This document shows positions 18,058 to 29,856 of a stretch of 64,000 bases of DNA, one piece after another. Every line of letters starts with the position of its first letter. Position 1 is the first letter of the stretch. The DNA lies in the NCBI GenBank assembly GCA_907163345.1, contig CAJQUN010001198.1, forward strand, positions 1 through 64,000, given 5' to 3'. The notes beneath the pieces are model-generated. The model was not told where the DNA came from, did not search any database, and saw nothing but the letters and a program-made list of their open reading frames with translations. The position numbers and the translations under genes are program-made. Origin of the DNA: Haberlea rhodopensis. Its lineage: Eukaryota > Streptophyta > Magnoliopsida > Lamiales > Gesneriaceae.

Positions 18058-20577
18058 ATGGCTACCATCACTCATAACTCCCTCTCCGTTGAGTTTAATG
18101 ATATTTACAGGGCAGAAGATGCAGAGATGGTGTCCATCTTCAGAGCTTTGGAATCATCTGGTTTAAGGAACTTTCTGGAGTGCGGCACCGTTGTTTATGA
18201 ATCAGAAATCCGCGAGCTATTCGCCAATGCCGTCTCCCAAAAGACATCTATATCCACTACTGTCAAGGGCAAATCCTTTGAGATATCGACGCTGGCCAAG
18301 ACCTTTGGCCTCCCCAATTCCGGACTGACGGAATTTGGCCAGATTCCTCAAGCGTCACTCTCAGATCTTCAAGGGAAGATATCTATTCTTGGCCACCGCC
18401 TGCAACCATCGTTTAAGAAGAAGGAAATGCTCTTCCATTTCCAGGTGCTGTGCGAAATAGTGGGTAAGCCTATTTTGGGCAAGGCAGGAAGTTTTGACGC
18501 TGTAACCGCAGAGAAGTTCAGGGCTATGGCGGCTATCATATCCGGACAGAAGATGAACTGGTCCGTGATTCTGTTTGGAGTTCTGATGGAAACGATGATT
18601 GCATCCAAACAAGCTGTATGCTTTGCTGTTCCTCTCAGCAAGCTACTGGAGTCTTTGGACATCGAGCTGGGAAAGCAGTCCGCTCTCAGCCCCTTTAAGA
18701 TTCTAAACTCCAAAGGACTTGCATTGCTGAAGTCCAAGAGTGCTCCGCCTACTCCTACTACTCTGGCTGCAGTCAAGATTGAGAAGGGCGAAGAACAAGC
18801 TATTGCGCGCAAACCTCGCGTCAAGCGCAAGCTGACCATCCAGACTGATTCTGAAGAAACTCAGTCTGCTCCCTCGCCACCAACCAAGCCACTTCCCAAA
18901 AAGCCAAGAACCCACATTACCAAGCCCAGCAAAACATTACCCCTCAAAGCTTTACCCATATTGCCTCCAACTAAAGCCACCCCTGCACCCCAACCTTCCA
19001 TCAAACCTTCACAAGCTTCAACCCTTGCACCAAAAGTCACCGTTAGACTTCCCTCTGCCATTCCCACGGTCAAAGGAATAGTTATCACTGAGTTGGGAGA
19101 TTATACCCAATCAGGGATCAAGTCCCCTTCCTCCACCGGCAAGGGAAAAGCCATTCTCTCCAAACCCCTCTCCTCTAAACCCAAATCTGCAGCGCAGACA
19201 GCCATCGACATCGCTATGGAGGATGTTGATGAGAAGGTGAAGGCACTCATTGTGGTCTTTGATGAATATGTCAAGTACCGGACTATCAACCACATTGAGT
19301 TATTCTTCGGTAAGTTGAGCAGACTGAAGAAGATGGAAGAGGAAGTTCTGAAAGGAACAGAGACTGATGATGTTCGGCTTGCCGTGCAGCGCAAAGAGCT
19401 ATTTACGGCTAATCAAAGATTCAGTCTGGCCACTCTGATCCTAGCTGCTAAGAAAGAGAATTTTGATCCGATTGCTCCAACTGCCAGAGATGATGGGGCT
19501 GTTATTGCTCAACTCGAGATGGATGTTCATGCTCTTCACTTAGCTGTCCGTTTTCAACGACAGAAGCTCAGTATATCCACTCCAGCCACCAGCCCGGATC
19601 ACCCTTCTGCAAGCAAGACTCTGGCAGAACCTTTCGTTGAGGTTATTCCTTCTGATGCAGCAGAACAGACAGCCGACCCAGCAACGGATCAGACTGCAGA
19701 GCAAATACCCGATCAGACTGCAGAGCAAATACCAGATCAGACTGCAGAGCAAGTACCAGACCAGACCGCAGAGCAGCCATTGCCTAATGCTCCGTCTGTG
19801 CCCGATGATGAACCATTGAATGTATTGTTGGACTCTCCAACAACCTCTATTCCTTTGGGGTCATCAGTCTCCCTCGTTCAAATCACTCCAACAGCAGAAC
19901 TGGCAACAGTTGACGCTCCAGAATTCGTCGATCCTGATCTGGTGGTGTCCACCGTTGTTGCAGCTCTCCAGATTGAGGAGTCTTCCAGACCCAGCACTCC
20001 TCTAGTCCAATCAGATGAAGACATGGCTTTCATTCAAACATTTTCTTCGGATCTGGTCACCTTGATCCGGTCCGAAAGTCACCAAATTGCTGTATCTTCA
20101 CTTGTACCTACTGCTGAAGACGATGAAAAGGCTTTGTCCTCATCAGATCGCTCTCCCAGCCAACAATCTGATGCACCTCCATTTCTGGCAAGGACTCTTC
20201 AGCACCTATCTGACAACTGCCTGTCACTCTCTCAACGCATTCTCGAAGTTCATCAAGGTCAGAGGCTTACAGCTTTGGACTTTGATTCATTCAAAGAGAA
20301 GATGACTGCCAGTTTCGGAAGCCTTCAGCGAGGCATAAACGATCTGTTTTCTCAACAAGCCTCTTATAAGAACAGTCTGAGAAAAGAGCAGATCGAACTA
20401 GCCACTGAAGTCAGAGCATCTGTTGCCAATTCCCTCCGCGCTCAAGACGTTCGTCTTGACGCTATCAGCGCGCAGCTAGAACAAGTTGTTGACTTTCTTC
20501 AAGAGATTGCTGCTGACAAAAAGGGGGAAAAGAAGAAAGACTTCAGGCCGCCTCCGTCTCAGTCTTCTAGAAAATAA
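18058..20577 (+). CDS. extra ORF of the Copia element, putative plant transposon protein
   Basis: 839 aa, uninterrupted although gag and pol of the same element are broken. Start chosen at 18058 (MATITHNSL), in a good plant context (CAATGG); 17791 is an alternative start that would add 89 residues. Residues 1-230 resemble the 'putative plant transposon protein' type domain (pattern ...SGLRNFLECG..., KKEMLFHFQVLCEIV, KAGSFDAVT). Residues 251-258 (RKPRVKRK) look like a nuclear signal, followed by a Pro/Lys/Thr-rich linker. About residues 544-580 are repeats of DQTAEQIP/V. The last ~120 residues look like a coiled coil with a basic tail. Some SIRE-type Copia elements have an env-like ORF here, but I see no signal peptide or clear membrane segment. 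Function unknown. Confidence 0.8.
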   Translation: MATITHNSLSVEFNDIYRAEDAEMVSIFRALESSGLRNFLECGTVVYESEIRELFANAVSQKTSISTTVKGKSFEISTLAKTFGLPNSGLTEFGQIPQASLSDLQGKISILGHRLQPSFKKKEMLFHFQVLCEIVGKPILGKAGSFDAVTAEKFRAMAAIISGQKMNWSVILFGVLMETMIASKQAVCFAVPLSKLLESLDIELGKQSALSPFKILNSKGLALLKSKSAPPTPTTLAAVKIEKGEEQAIARKPRVKRKLTIQTDSEETQSAPSPPTKPLPKKPRTHITKPSKTLPLKALPILPPTKATPAPQPSIKPSQASTLAPKVTVRLPSAIPTVKGIVITELGDYTQSGIKSPSSTGKGKAILSKPLSSKPKSAAQTAIDIAMEDVDEKVKALIVVFDEYVKYRTINHIELFFGKLSRLKKMEEEVLKGTETDDVRLAVQRKELFTANQRFSLATLILAAKKENFDPIAPTARDDGAVIAQLEMDVHALHLAVRFQRQKLSISTPATSPDHPSASKTLAEPFVEVIPSDAAEQTADPATDQTAEQIPDQTAEQIPDQTAEQVPDQTAEQPLPNAPSVPDDEPLNVLLDSPTTSIPLGSSVSLVQITPTAELATVDAPEFVDPDLVVSTVVAALQIEESSRPSTPLVQSDEDMAFIQTFSSDLVTLIRSESHQIAVSSLVPTAEDDEKALSSSDRSPSQQSDAPPFLARTLQHLSDNCLSLSQRILEVHQGQRLTALDFDSFKEKMTASFGSLQRGINDLFSQQASYKNSLRKEQIELATEVRASVANSLRAQDVRLDAISAQLEQVVDFLQEIAADKKGEKKKDFRPPPSQSSRK
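19678..19784 (+). repeat. in-frame minisatellite in the extra ORF
   Basis: About four copies of a 30-bp unit (GATCAGACTGCAGAGCAAAT) encoding DQTAEQIP-like repeats; the period is a multiple of three, so the frame survives copy-number change. Confidence 0.85.
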
Positions 20578-20802
20578 AATTTTCAGACTGTCTGTATTTA
20601 GGATTTTTGGTGATCAATAAAAATCCTCTTTCTATTAAGTCCTTGTTCATTTATTTTGAACCTTAATAAAGGCTTAATCGATCCAACTTAATAATGTTAA
20701 TTTATTTTGAACAAAAAGAAAGAGTAATCGATCCGAAAGTTTTCGCTTCAGAGTTCTCATCAGACTGGTTAAAAAGACTTAGAAGCTAGGTTTTGTCATC
20801 AT

Positions 20803-20817
20803 CAAAAAGGGGGAATT
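20803..20817 (+). promoter_or_regulatory. polypurine tract of the Copia element
   Basis: AAAAAGGGGGAATT directly before the LTR start TGTTAG. Confidence 0.85.
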
Positions 20818-20862
20818 TGTTAGTTCCGGATCTTATCGATGAGATTTTAAAGATGACAAAAC

Positions 20863-21090
20863 ATATCAGACCGGATCGAGTGAAATCAGACTGACCAGAA
20901 CGATCGCCCAAAACAGATCAAGCTGATAAGATGACAAAGCATATCAGACCGGATCGAGGGTAATCAGACTGACCAGATCAATAGCTCAAAACAGAACAAG
21001 CTGATAAGGCATATTATATATCAGACCGGATCGATGAATTTCAGACTGACTAAACCGAAGCTTCAGATCGATCTCTATCTTTATCAGATC
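20863..21090 (+). repeat. U3 tandem repeats, about 78 bp
   Basis: ATATCAGACCGGATCGA begins at 20863, 20941 and 21018; each is followed by CAGACTGAC and a GATC-rich part. Repeated U3 blocks often act as enhancers in plant LTRs; inferred here. Confidence 0.8.
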
Positions 21091-21362
21091 AGAGCAGCTT
21101 AGGACACATACAGAATGGCTCCTCAGTCCGAATCATTAACGGCTATTTATTGTAGCATTTAATGTTGTAATTAATGCTACAAAGGACCAAGGACTGAAGA
21201 TTGCCATAAAAGGTAAGAAGACAAAGAGTAGCTTACCTGACAGTCGCCGAAAGTATGAACCAGAACGGCAAGTATCCTGAAGAAGAAGACTGAAGCCTAC
21301 TCAGAGTTTAAGCAGAGTCAAAGTTGCACATTAAAGGAAATAATGTCGTTGGTACATACAAC

Positions 21363-21370
21363 TATAAAAG
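21363..21370 (+). promoter_or_regulatory. TATA box of the Copia LTR
   Basis: ACTATAAAAGGATG, close to the plant TATA consensus, downstream of the U3 repeats. Confidence 0.7.
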
Positions 21371-22015
21371 GATGCAACAAAAAGAACTTACGGACTCTTG
21401 CTACCGACTCTCGCTGATCAATTGAAAAATACACAAGAAAGCAAAAACAGCACAAGCTTACAAGCTCAGAAGCTCTCGAGCTGAAATCATTCTTAAGCAC
21501 GTTTACTTTGTAACATTTGATCATTTAGGATCACTGTGCGCATTTTGTATTCTGTATTGAGAATCAGAAAGTGAGAAACATATTGTAACTGTCAGACAGA
21601 GTGTGTCTGAGCAGATTGAGTGACTAGGAGTTTCAGATTGGTAGTGAGGTAAATCCAGTCTGAATCGGGTTTGTACAACAGGATTGTATAAATCAAAGTC
21701 TTCTAGTATAAACCTTCCTTAATTGGAAGAAGAGGAGACGTAGAAGGATTACACCACCTTCGAACTTCTAGAAACATATCCTGTGTATCTTATTTCTGCA
21801 CTCGTTCTTTCTCACTAGCCATCGAGCCGTTCTTACATACAAGAACAGACCGTTCCGCACTTATATTCTCAGTGGTCTGTTCTGTACAAGAATTGATTAA
21901 GAAACAGATTTCTTTCACTAATCCGAAAGAAATCACGAAGGATTAATTTTTAGAAGGAGTGTTCATTCACCCCCCCCCCCCCCCCCCCTCTAAACACTCC
22001 GGACCGATCCTAACA

Positions 22016-24481
22016 AATTTGTTGATAAATTTCGATATAGTGCGAATATTTGAGTGTATGGCTTCGTAAACTAATTCAATTTGTGGAATTTAATATCAAG
22101 TCTTTGAGTACATAATTTTCTTGGTTGGAAGAAGTTTTTGAGAAATTTTCACAATTTAAGTAAGTTTGTTGATAAATTTCGATTTCGTGCGAATATTCGA
22201 GTCTTGAGTACATCATTTTCTTTGTTGGAACAAGTTTTTGAACAATTTTCACAAATTACATATGTTTTGTGATTTTTTTTTTATTTTCGATTTCGTGCGA
22301 ATATTCGAGTATATTTCATGAGTACATCATTTTCTTAGTTGGAATATGTTTTTGAGAAATTTTCCAGTTAAGGATGTTTTTTTATTTTTTGATAAATTTC
22401 GATTTTATGCGAATATTCGAGTATATCTCTTCGTAAACAAATTCTATTTTTGTAATTTAACATTAGGACTTGAGTACATCATTTTCTTGGTTGGTAGAAC
22501 TTTTTTAGAAATCTTCACAAATTACGTATGTTTTGTGATTTTTTATAAATTCTGATTTCGTACGAATATTCGAATATATGTCTTGAGTACATCATTTTCT
22601 TTTTTGGAACAAGTTTTTGAGCAATACTCACAGTTAATGACGTCTTCTTTTTTATTTTTTGATTTGTGAGAATATTCGAGTATATGTCTTTGTAAACAAA
22701 TTCAATTTGTTGAATTTAACATCAAGTCTTGAGTACATCATTTTCTTGGTTGGAAGAAGTTTTTGAGACATTTTCACAAATTATGTATGTTTAATGATTT
22801 TTTTATAAATTTGGATTTCGTTCGAATATTTGAGTATATGTCTTGAGTACATCATTTTCTTGGTTAGGACAAGTTTTTGAGCAATTTTCGCAGGTAAGGA
22901 TGTTTTTTTTTTTTTGGATAAATTTTGATTTTTGCGAATATTCGAGTATATGTTTTCGTAAACAAATTCAATTGGTGGAATCTAACATCAAGTCTTGAGT
23001 ACATCCAATTTCTTACGAATATTCGAGTATGTGTCTTGAATACATCATTTTCTTGGTTGGAAGAAATTGTTGAACAATTTCAGAGTTATGGACGTTTTTT
23101 TATTTTTTTGATAAAGTTCGATTTCGTCCGAATATTTGAATATGTTTCATAAATACATCATTTTCTTGGTTGGTAGAAGTTTTTTAGCAATTTTAATAAA
23201 GTGTTAAGGGCGTTTTTTTATTTTTCGGTTTCGTGCGAATATTCGAGCACGTGTCTTGAATACATCATTTCTTGGTTGGAATAAGTTTTTGAGTAATTCA
23301 CAGTTGCTGATTTTTTTTATTTTGACAAATTTCGATTTTTTGCGACTATTAAAATATATGCCTTCGTAAACCAATTCAATTTGTGGAATTTAAAATCAAG
23401 TCATGAGTACATCATTTTATTTTACGGAGGAAGGTTTTGAGAAATTTTCACAAATTACGTAAGTTTTTTGATTTTTTGATAAATTTCGATTACGTGCGAA
23501 TATTCGAATAGGAGTCTTGAATACATCATTTTTTTGGTTGGATGAAATTTTTGAACAATTTCAACAGTTACGGATGTTTTTTATTTTTTGATAAACTTCG
23601 ATTTCGTATGAATAGTTGAATATGTTTCATGAATACATCATTTTCTTTGTTGGAAGAAGTTTTTGAGCAATTTTAATTGTTAAGGAAGTTTTTTTATTTT
23701 TCGATTACATGCGAATACCCGAGTATGTGTCTTGAATACATCACTTACTTTGTTGGAATAAGTTCTGAGTAATTTCACAGTTACGGACGTTTTTTATTTT
23801 TTTGACAAATTTTGATTTTGTGCGAATATTTGAGTATATATCTTCTTAAACAAATTCAATTTATGGAATTTTAACATGAAGTCATGAGTACATCATTTTC
23901 TTGGTTGGAAAAGGTTTTGAAAATTTTCACAAAATACATAAGTTTTTTGATTTTTTGATAAATTTCTATTTACTGCGAAGATTCGAATATGTGTCTTGAA
24001 TACATCATTCCAATGGTTGGAAGAAGTTTTGAGAAATTTTCACAGTTGCGGGTGTTTTTTTTACTTTTTGATAAAATTTGATTTCGTGCGAATATTCGAG
24101 TATGTAGATGAATACATCATTTCCATGGTTGGAAGAAGTTTTGAGAAATTTTCAGAGTTACGGGACTTTTTTTATTTTTTTGGATAAAATTTGATTTCGT
24201 GCGAATATTCTAGTATGTGTCTCGAATATATCATTTTCTTGGTTGGAAGAAGTTTTGAGCAATTTTCACTATTGCGGATGCTTTTTATTTTTTGGCAAAT
24301 TTCAATTTTGTGTGAATATTCGAGTATATTTCTTTGTAAACCAATTCAATTTGTGGATTTTTAGCATCAAGTCATGAGTTTATCATTTTCTTTGTTGGTA
24401 GAAGGTTTTGAGAAAATTTCACAAAATTCTTAAGTTTTTCGATTTTTTAATAAATTTCGATTTTGTGCTAATATTCGAGGA
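22016..24481. repeat. AT-rich satellite array, second block
   Basis: Same monomer blocks as 1-591, including CGAATATTCG and CATCATTTTCTTGGTTGGAA; both short and long monomers occur. No credible gene. Bounded by the Copia 3' LTR and by the small LTR element at 24482. Confidence 0.92.
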
Positions 24482-25210
24482 TGTGACATTCAAAAAGAGC
24501 TTCAAATAGACATGCAAGTCCAAAATCAATGGATTCTACATAATGTTTGGGCCATCATTGTATTCATATTTAGTGATTGAGCTAGTTTGAAATGAATTAG
24601 ATAGTAGAGTTGGCTTTTATTTAAGTTTTTAATGTTATTTATTATTGCTAGATGGGCAAAAAAAATGTTGTATTGAGCTTGTTATGAGCCTATTAGGTCA
24701 TGGAAAGTAAAGGAGTCCTATAAATACTTGTATTTAATCATTTTGAAAGGGGATATACAACAACATTCATCTAAAAGACGTGGCTTTTTGCCTTGTGGAG
24801 AGTTTTCTCTCATGGATCCAAGTGATCCAATTCTTGGAACTTATCAAGGAGTATTTCTTGTGGCATTCTTCATTTGATACCGAGGTTTCTACTTTTCTAA
24901 GTAGTGGGCAAAGGTGCATGTTGAAACTTTTGTTTCTTGCTTCGTGTTAAGCGATGGGTCGATGTGCGATTTTACATACCAAGGTTCTTGTCTCAATTAT
25001 AGACAATGGATCGAGGTTCGAATCATATACCGAGGTTCAAGCAACGGGTAGGGGTTCATTTTGTTAGTTGAGTCGTTTTGTTCTTTGGTTGGGTTGAACA
25101 TAAATCGTTTTTATTTGTCAATTCCCCGTCTTTTGCTTGATTTTTAAGTCCTTGGCAAAACAAGAGTTTGAAATACTATCCTTGTGTGTCATTGAATTTC
25201 GAGGGTTGTA
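24482..25210 (+). repeat. 5' LTR of the small element
   Basis: 729 bp. Contains repeated ACCGAGGTTC/GGGTCGAGGT words. The 3' end ...GGGTTGTA is not the usual ...CA; the minus-strand relative ends ...GGGTCGTA, so this is a family trait or the LTR boundary is a few bases off. Confidence 0.75.
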
Positions 25211-25215
25211 TGATT

Positions 25216-25228
25216 TGGTATCAGAGCC
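25216..25228 (+). promoter_or_regulatory. primer binding site, tRNA-iMet type (small element)
   Basis: TGGTATCAGAGCC, five bases after the apparent LTR end. Confidence 0.88.
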
Positions 25229-25712
25229 TTGGTTTTTAAATATCAAGCTCCTTCTTGCGTCGTATATCATCATTTTTTCCCCTTACAATCTTTGTTTCTT
25301 CGAGTATTTTATTCATCGTTTAGTTCGCTTTGTTTGTTATTTATGTTTCGTGTATAGAAAAAAAAAAGTCAAAATTCCAAAAAAAAAAAGGTGAATTTTC
25401 GTCCAAGAAATATGTGTTATTTTAAAAATGTAAGAAAATAGGTTTTTGATGAGTTTTGAGTATGAAAATATCTATCATAAATCTTATTAATTTCAAATAA
25501 GATCCTTGATTGATATTTTTTGTTATTTTGGACTCTAAATTTCCTAAATTTTAGATTAGATTTTTCTTTAATCTAATCACTCTAAATTTATTGTGCAATC
25601 TGGTCCCTAAAATTCCACGTTGTTACGATCTCATTCTTCTTGTTTGGAGGCTAAGATATTGAAGGGTAAACAAGATTTGAGGACAAATCTTTTTCAAAGA
25701 AAGGGAGAATGA
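25229..25712 (+). other. internal region of the small element
   Basis: 484 bp of AT-rich DNA with a poly-A/T stretch and no coding features. It ends with the AGGA-loop hairpin (25673-25692) and the polypurine tract. Confidence 0.75.
25673..25692 (+). repeat. AGGA-loop hairpin beside the polypurine tract (small element)
   Basis: AAGATTTG-AGGA-CAAATCTT, a perfect 8-bp stem, 20 nt before the 3' LTR. Confidence 0.88.
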
Positions 25713-26470
25713 TGTGAGATTCATCAAAAACTTCAAATAGACATGCAAGTCCAAAATCAAGAGCATGGATTCTACATAATGTTTGGGCCATCATTGTATT
25801 CATATTTAGTGATTGGGCTAGTTTGAAATGAATTAGATAGTAGTAAGCTTTTATTTAAGTTTTTAATGTTATTTTCAAATTATTGCTAGATGGGCAAAGA
25901 AAAAATGTTGTGAGCTTGTTATGAGCCCCTTAGGTCAAGGAAAGTCAAAGAGTCCTATAAATACTTGTATTCAATCATTTTGAAATGAGATATAACATTA
26001 TTCAGCCAAAAACAAAACGTGGCTATTTGCCTCGTGGAGAGTTTTCTCTCATGGATCCAAGTGATCCCATTCTTGGAAATTATCAAGGAGTATTCCTTGT
26101 GGCGTTCATCATTTGATACCGAGGTTCCTACTTTTCTAAGTAATGGGTCGAGTGATACCGAGGTTCCTACTTTTCTGAGTAGTGGGTCAAGGTTAATGTG
26201 GATAGTTTTGATTCTTGTTTTGTTATAAGTGATGAGTCGAGGTGCGATTTCACATACCAAGGTTCTTGTCTCACTTGTAGGCAACGAGTTAAGGCCGAAT
26301 CATATACTGAGGTTCTTGCTTGGATAAGCTATGGGTCAGGGTTCATTTTGTCAGTTAAGTCATTTTATTCTTTATGTTTTGTGCTCAACAATTTGTATTT
26401 CTAAGTTAATTCAGCGTCTTTGCCTGATTTTTAAGTCCTTGGCAAAACGAGATTTTGAAATACTATTCTT
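25713..26470 (+). repeat. 3' LTR of the small element, end missing
   Basis: Same family as 24482-25210 but with a duplicated GATACCGAGGTTCCTACTTTTC block (26114-26190). The terminal ~30 bp are absent at the satellite junction. Confidence 0.78.
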
Positions 26471-29421
26471 GGTTGGAAGAAGTTTTTGAGTAATTTTCAC
26501 AGTTAAAGACTGTTTTTATTATTTTAAGATAGATTTCGATTTTGTGCGAATATTCTTGTATATGTCTTCGTAAACCAATTAAATTTGTGGAATTTTAACA
26601 TCAAGTCATGAGTGCATCATTTTCTTGGTTGGAATAAGGTTTTGAGAAATTTTCACAAAATACATAAGTTTTGTTATTTTTGTTTAAATTTCAATTTCGT
26701 GCGAATATTCGAGTATGTGTTTTGAATACATCATTTTCATGGTTGGAAAAAGTTTTGAGAAATTTTCACAGTTACGGACGTTTTTATATTTTTTGATAAA
26801 ATTCGATTTCGTGCGAATATTCGAGTATGTGTCTTGAACACATCATTTTCTTGGTTGGAAGAAATTTTTAGCCATTTTCACAGTTTCGAACGTTTTTTTA
26901 TTGTTTCATAAATTTCTATTTTGTGCAAATATTAGAGTATATGTCTTCGTAAACCAATTCAATTTGTGGAATCATAACATCAAGTATTGAGTACATCATT
27001 TTCTTTGTTGGAAGAAGGTTTTGAGAAATTTTCACAAATTATTTAAGCTTTTGATAAATTTCGATTACGTGCGAATATTCGAGTATGTGTCATGAATACA
27101 TCATTTTCTTTGTTGGAAGAAGTTTTTGAGCAATTTTCACAGTTACAGAAGTTTTTTTATTTTTTGATAAATTCCGATTTCGTGCGAATATTTGAATATA
27201 TTTCATGAATACATCATTTTCTTGGTTGGAAGAAGTTTTTGAGCAATTTTTTAGTTACAAACGATTTTCTTATTTTCGATTTCGTGCGAATATTTGAATA
27301 TATGTCTTGAATACTCATTTTCTTGGTTAGAAGAAGTTTTTGAGTAATTTCACAGTTATAAACGTTTTTTTTTTGATAATTTTTGATTTTGTTCAAATAT
27401 TCGGGTATATGTCTTTGTAAACCAATTAAATTTTTGGAATATTAACATCAAATCACGAGTACATAATTTTCTTTGTTGGAAGAAGGTTTTGAGAAATTTT
27501 CACAAAATACACAAGTTTTTTGATTTTTTGATAAATTTCAATTTCGTGCAAATATTCGAATGTGTTTTGAATACATCATTTTAATGGGTGGAATTTTTTT
27601 ATAAATTTTGAAAATTACGGGCGTTTTTAAATTTTTTGATAAAATTCAATTTCGTGTCAATATTCGCGTATGTGTCTTGAATACATCATTTTCTTGGTTG
27701 GAAGAAATGTTTTAGCCATTTTCACAGATACGAACGTTTTTTTATTTTTTTATAAATTTCGATTTTGTGCAAATATTCGAGTATGTATATGTCTTCGTAA
27801 ACCAATTCAATTTGTGGAATTATAACATCAAGTCTTGACTACATTTTTTTGTTGGAGAAGGTTTTGAGAAATTTTCATAAATTACATATATTTTTTGATT
27901 TTTTTGATAAATTTTGATTACGTGCTAATATTCGAGTATGTCTTGAATACATCATTTTTCATGGTTGGAAGAAGTTTCGAGAAATTTTAACAGTTACAGG
28001 CGTTTTTTGAATTTTTTGATAAAATTCGATTTCCTCATAATATTCGAGTATATGTCTTGAATACATCATTTTCTTGGTTGGAAGAATTTTTTTTAGCCAT
28101 TTCACAGTTACAAACATTTTTTTTATTTTGATACTTTTTGATTTTGTGCGAATATTCGAGTATATGTCTTCGTAAACCAATTCAATTTGTGGAATTCTAA
28201 CATCAAGTCATGAGTACATCATTTTCTTTGTTGGAAGAAGGTTCTGAGAAATTTTCACAAAACTCATAAGTTTTTTGATTTTTTGATAAATTTCGATTTT
28301 GTGTGAATATTCTCTTGGTTTGAAGAAGTTTTTGAGTAATTTTCGCAGTTAATGACGTTTTTTTTTTATTTTTTGATAACTTTTAATTTTGTGTGAATAT
28401 TCGAGTATATGTCATCGTAAACAAATTCAATTTGTGGAATTTTAACATAGTTTTGAGTACATCATTTTCTTGGTTGGAAGAAGTTTTTGAGAAATTTTCA
28501 CTGTTACGGAAGTTTTTATTTTTTGATAAAATTCGAGTTCGTGCAAATATTTGCATATGTTTAATGAATATATCTTTTATTGGTTGAAAGAAGTTTTTGA
28601 GCAATTATCATAGTTACGGATGTTTTTTTTTTCGATTTCGTTCAAATATTCGAGTTATATGTCTTCGTAAACCAATTCTATTTGTGGAATTTCAACATCA
28701 AGTCGTGAGTACATCATTTTCTTGGTTGGAAGAAGGTTTTGAGAAATTTTCACAAAATTCATAAGTTTTTTGATTTTTTGATATTTTGATTTCGTGCGAA
28801 TATTCGAGTATGTCTCTTGTATATTCGAGTATGTCTTTTGTATATAACATTTTTTTTGTTGGAAGAAGTTTTTGAGTAATTTTTTTCTTGGTTGGAAGAA
28901 GGTTTTGAGAAATTTTCACAAAATTCATAAGTTTTTTGATTTTTTGATATTTTGATTTCGTGCGAATATTCGAGTATGTCTCTTGTATATTCGAGTATGT
29001 CTTTTGTATATAACATTTTTTTGGTTGGAAGAAGTTTTTGAGTAATTTTCGCAGTTATGGACGTTTTTTTATTTTTTGATAATTTTTGATTTTGTGCGAA
29101 TATTCGAGTATATGTCTTCGTAAACCAATTCAATTTGTGGAATTTTAAGATCATGTCTTGAGTACATCATTTTCTTTTTTGGAAGAAGGTTTTGAGAAAT
29201 TTTCAAAAATTACACAAGTTTTTTGAATTTTTGATAAATTTCGATTACGTGCAAATATTCAAGTATGTGTCATGATTACATCATTTTCTTTGTTGGAAGA
29301 AGTTTTTGAACAATTTTTAGAGTTACAAAAGTTTTTTTTTTTTGATAAATTTCAATTTCATGCGAAGATTCGAGTATGTTTCATGAATAAATCATTTTCT
29401 TGGTTGGAAGAAGTTTTGACA
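26471..29421. repeat. AT-rich satellite array, third block
   Basis: Continuous satellite with short and long monomers. A local duplication of ~175 bp is visible at 28725-29020 (the ATTCGAGTATGTCTCTTGTA stretch occurs twice). The Gypsy element inserted at AATTT (29422-29426). Confidence 0.92.
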
Positions 29422-29810
29422 AATTTTGTAAGGACCCTAATCCTTAAGTGCGGAATCAAGGCATAATAGAGCTAATATAAATGATCAGAGTGAGAAATAA
29501 CGTGTTGAGTTTATGAGCTTAAGCATTACATGCCAAAAATAAGGACTACCAAAAATTGATTAATTACATTCCCCATCAAATGAATGCTATCAACTAGTTT
29601 TACACTACTCCTAGAGTAGACACTCAAAATAATCCTGTCCTTCATCTACCAAAGATGCTCTTCAAGCTCACTGTCTCAACCCGTCTAGCCCTCCTATCAT
29701 GCCAAACGTGTACCTACAAGGACAACCCCCAAACATGAGCAATAATAATCATTCATATTCAACACAATATGAAGATAAAGCGTAAATGCATAATCATAAT
29801 AAAACACTTC

Positions 29811-29856
29811 CTGTTTTCCCCATGCATTTCAAACGCTTCCCGTTTGGTTGTCCCTG
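29811..29856. repeat. two CTTCC-loop hairpins with different stems
   Basis: AAAACA-CTTCC-TGTTTT (29811-29827) and CAAACG-CTTCC-CGTTTG (29840-29856): 6-bp perfect stems, same 5-nt loop, 12 nt apart. Present also in the other LTR copies (near 36653 and 54249). Confidence 0.85.

Larger units (their letters stand above)
592..22015 (+). mobile_element. Ty1/Copia retrotransposon with extra downstream ORF, split by two nested insertions
   Basis: Order on the plus strand: LTR remnant, tRNA-iMet primer site, gag, protease, integrase, reverse transcriptase, RNase H, extra ORF, polypurine tract, 3' LTR. This is the Copia order, with integrase before reverse transcriptase. The extra ORF after pol suggests a SIRE-like lineage (inference). 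The solo LTR at 2765-4767 and the element at 4851-14389 sit in the gag-pol region; without them and their target duplications the element is about 9.9 kb. Gag and pol carry several frameshifts and stops, so it cannot move by itself. The two LTR ends differ by only a few changes over 318 bp. Confidence 0.93.
20818..22015 (+). repeat. 3' LTR of the Copia element
   Basis: 1198 bp, TGTTAG...CCTAACA. It contains U3 repeats (20863-21090), a TATA box (21363) and a run of 19 C (21970-21988) where the 5' remnant has 7. It joins satellite sequence at 22016. Because the left LTR is truncated, no target duplication can be verified. Confidence 0.93.
24482..26470 (+). mobile_element. small non-autonomous LTR element, about 2 kb
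   Basis: 5' LTR 24482-25210 (TGTGACATTC...), primer site at 25216, 502-bp internal region, polypurine tract AAAGAAAGGGAGAATGA, 3' LTR 25713-26470 (TGTGAGATTC...). The 3' LTR lacks about the last 30 bp and passes straight into satellite after ACTATTCTT. The internal region has no ORF of note; the AAGATTTGAGGACAAATCTT word before the polypurine tract suggests descent from a Gypsy element. A relative on the minus strand begins at 62824. Confidence 0.85.
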
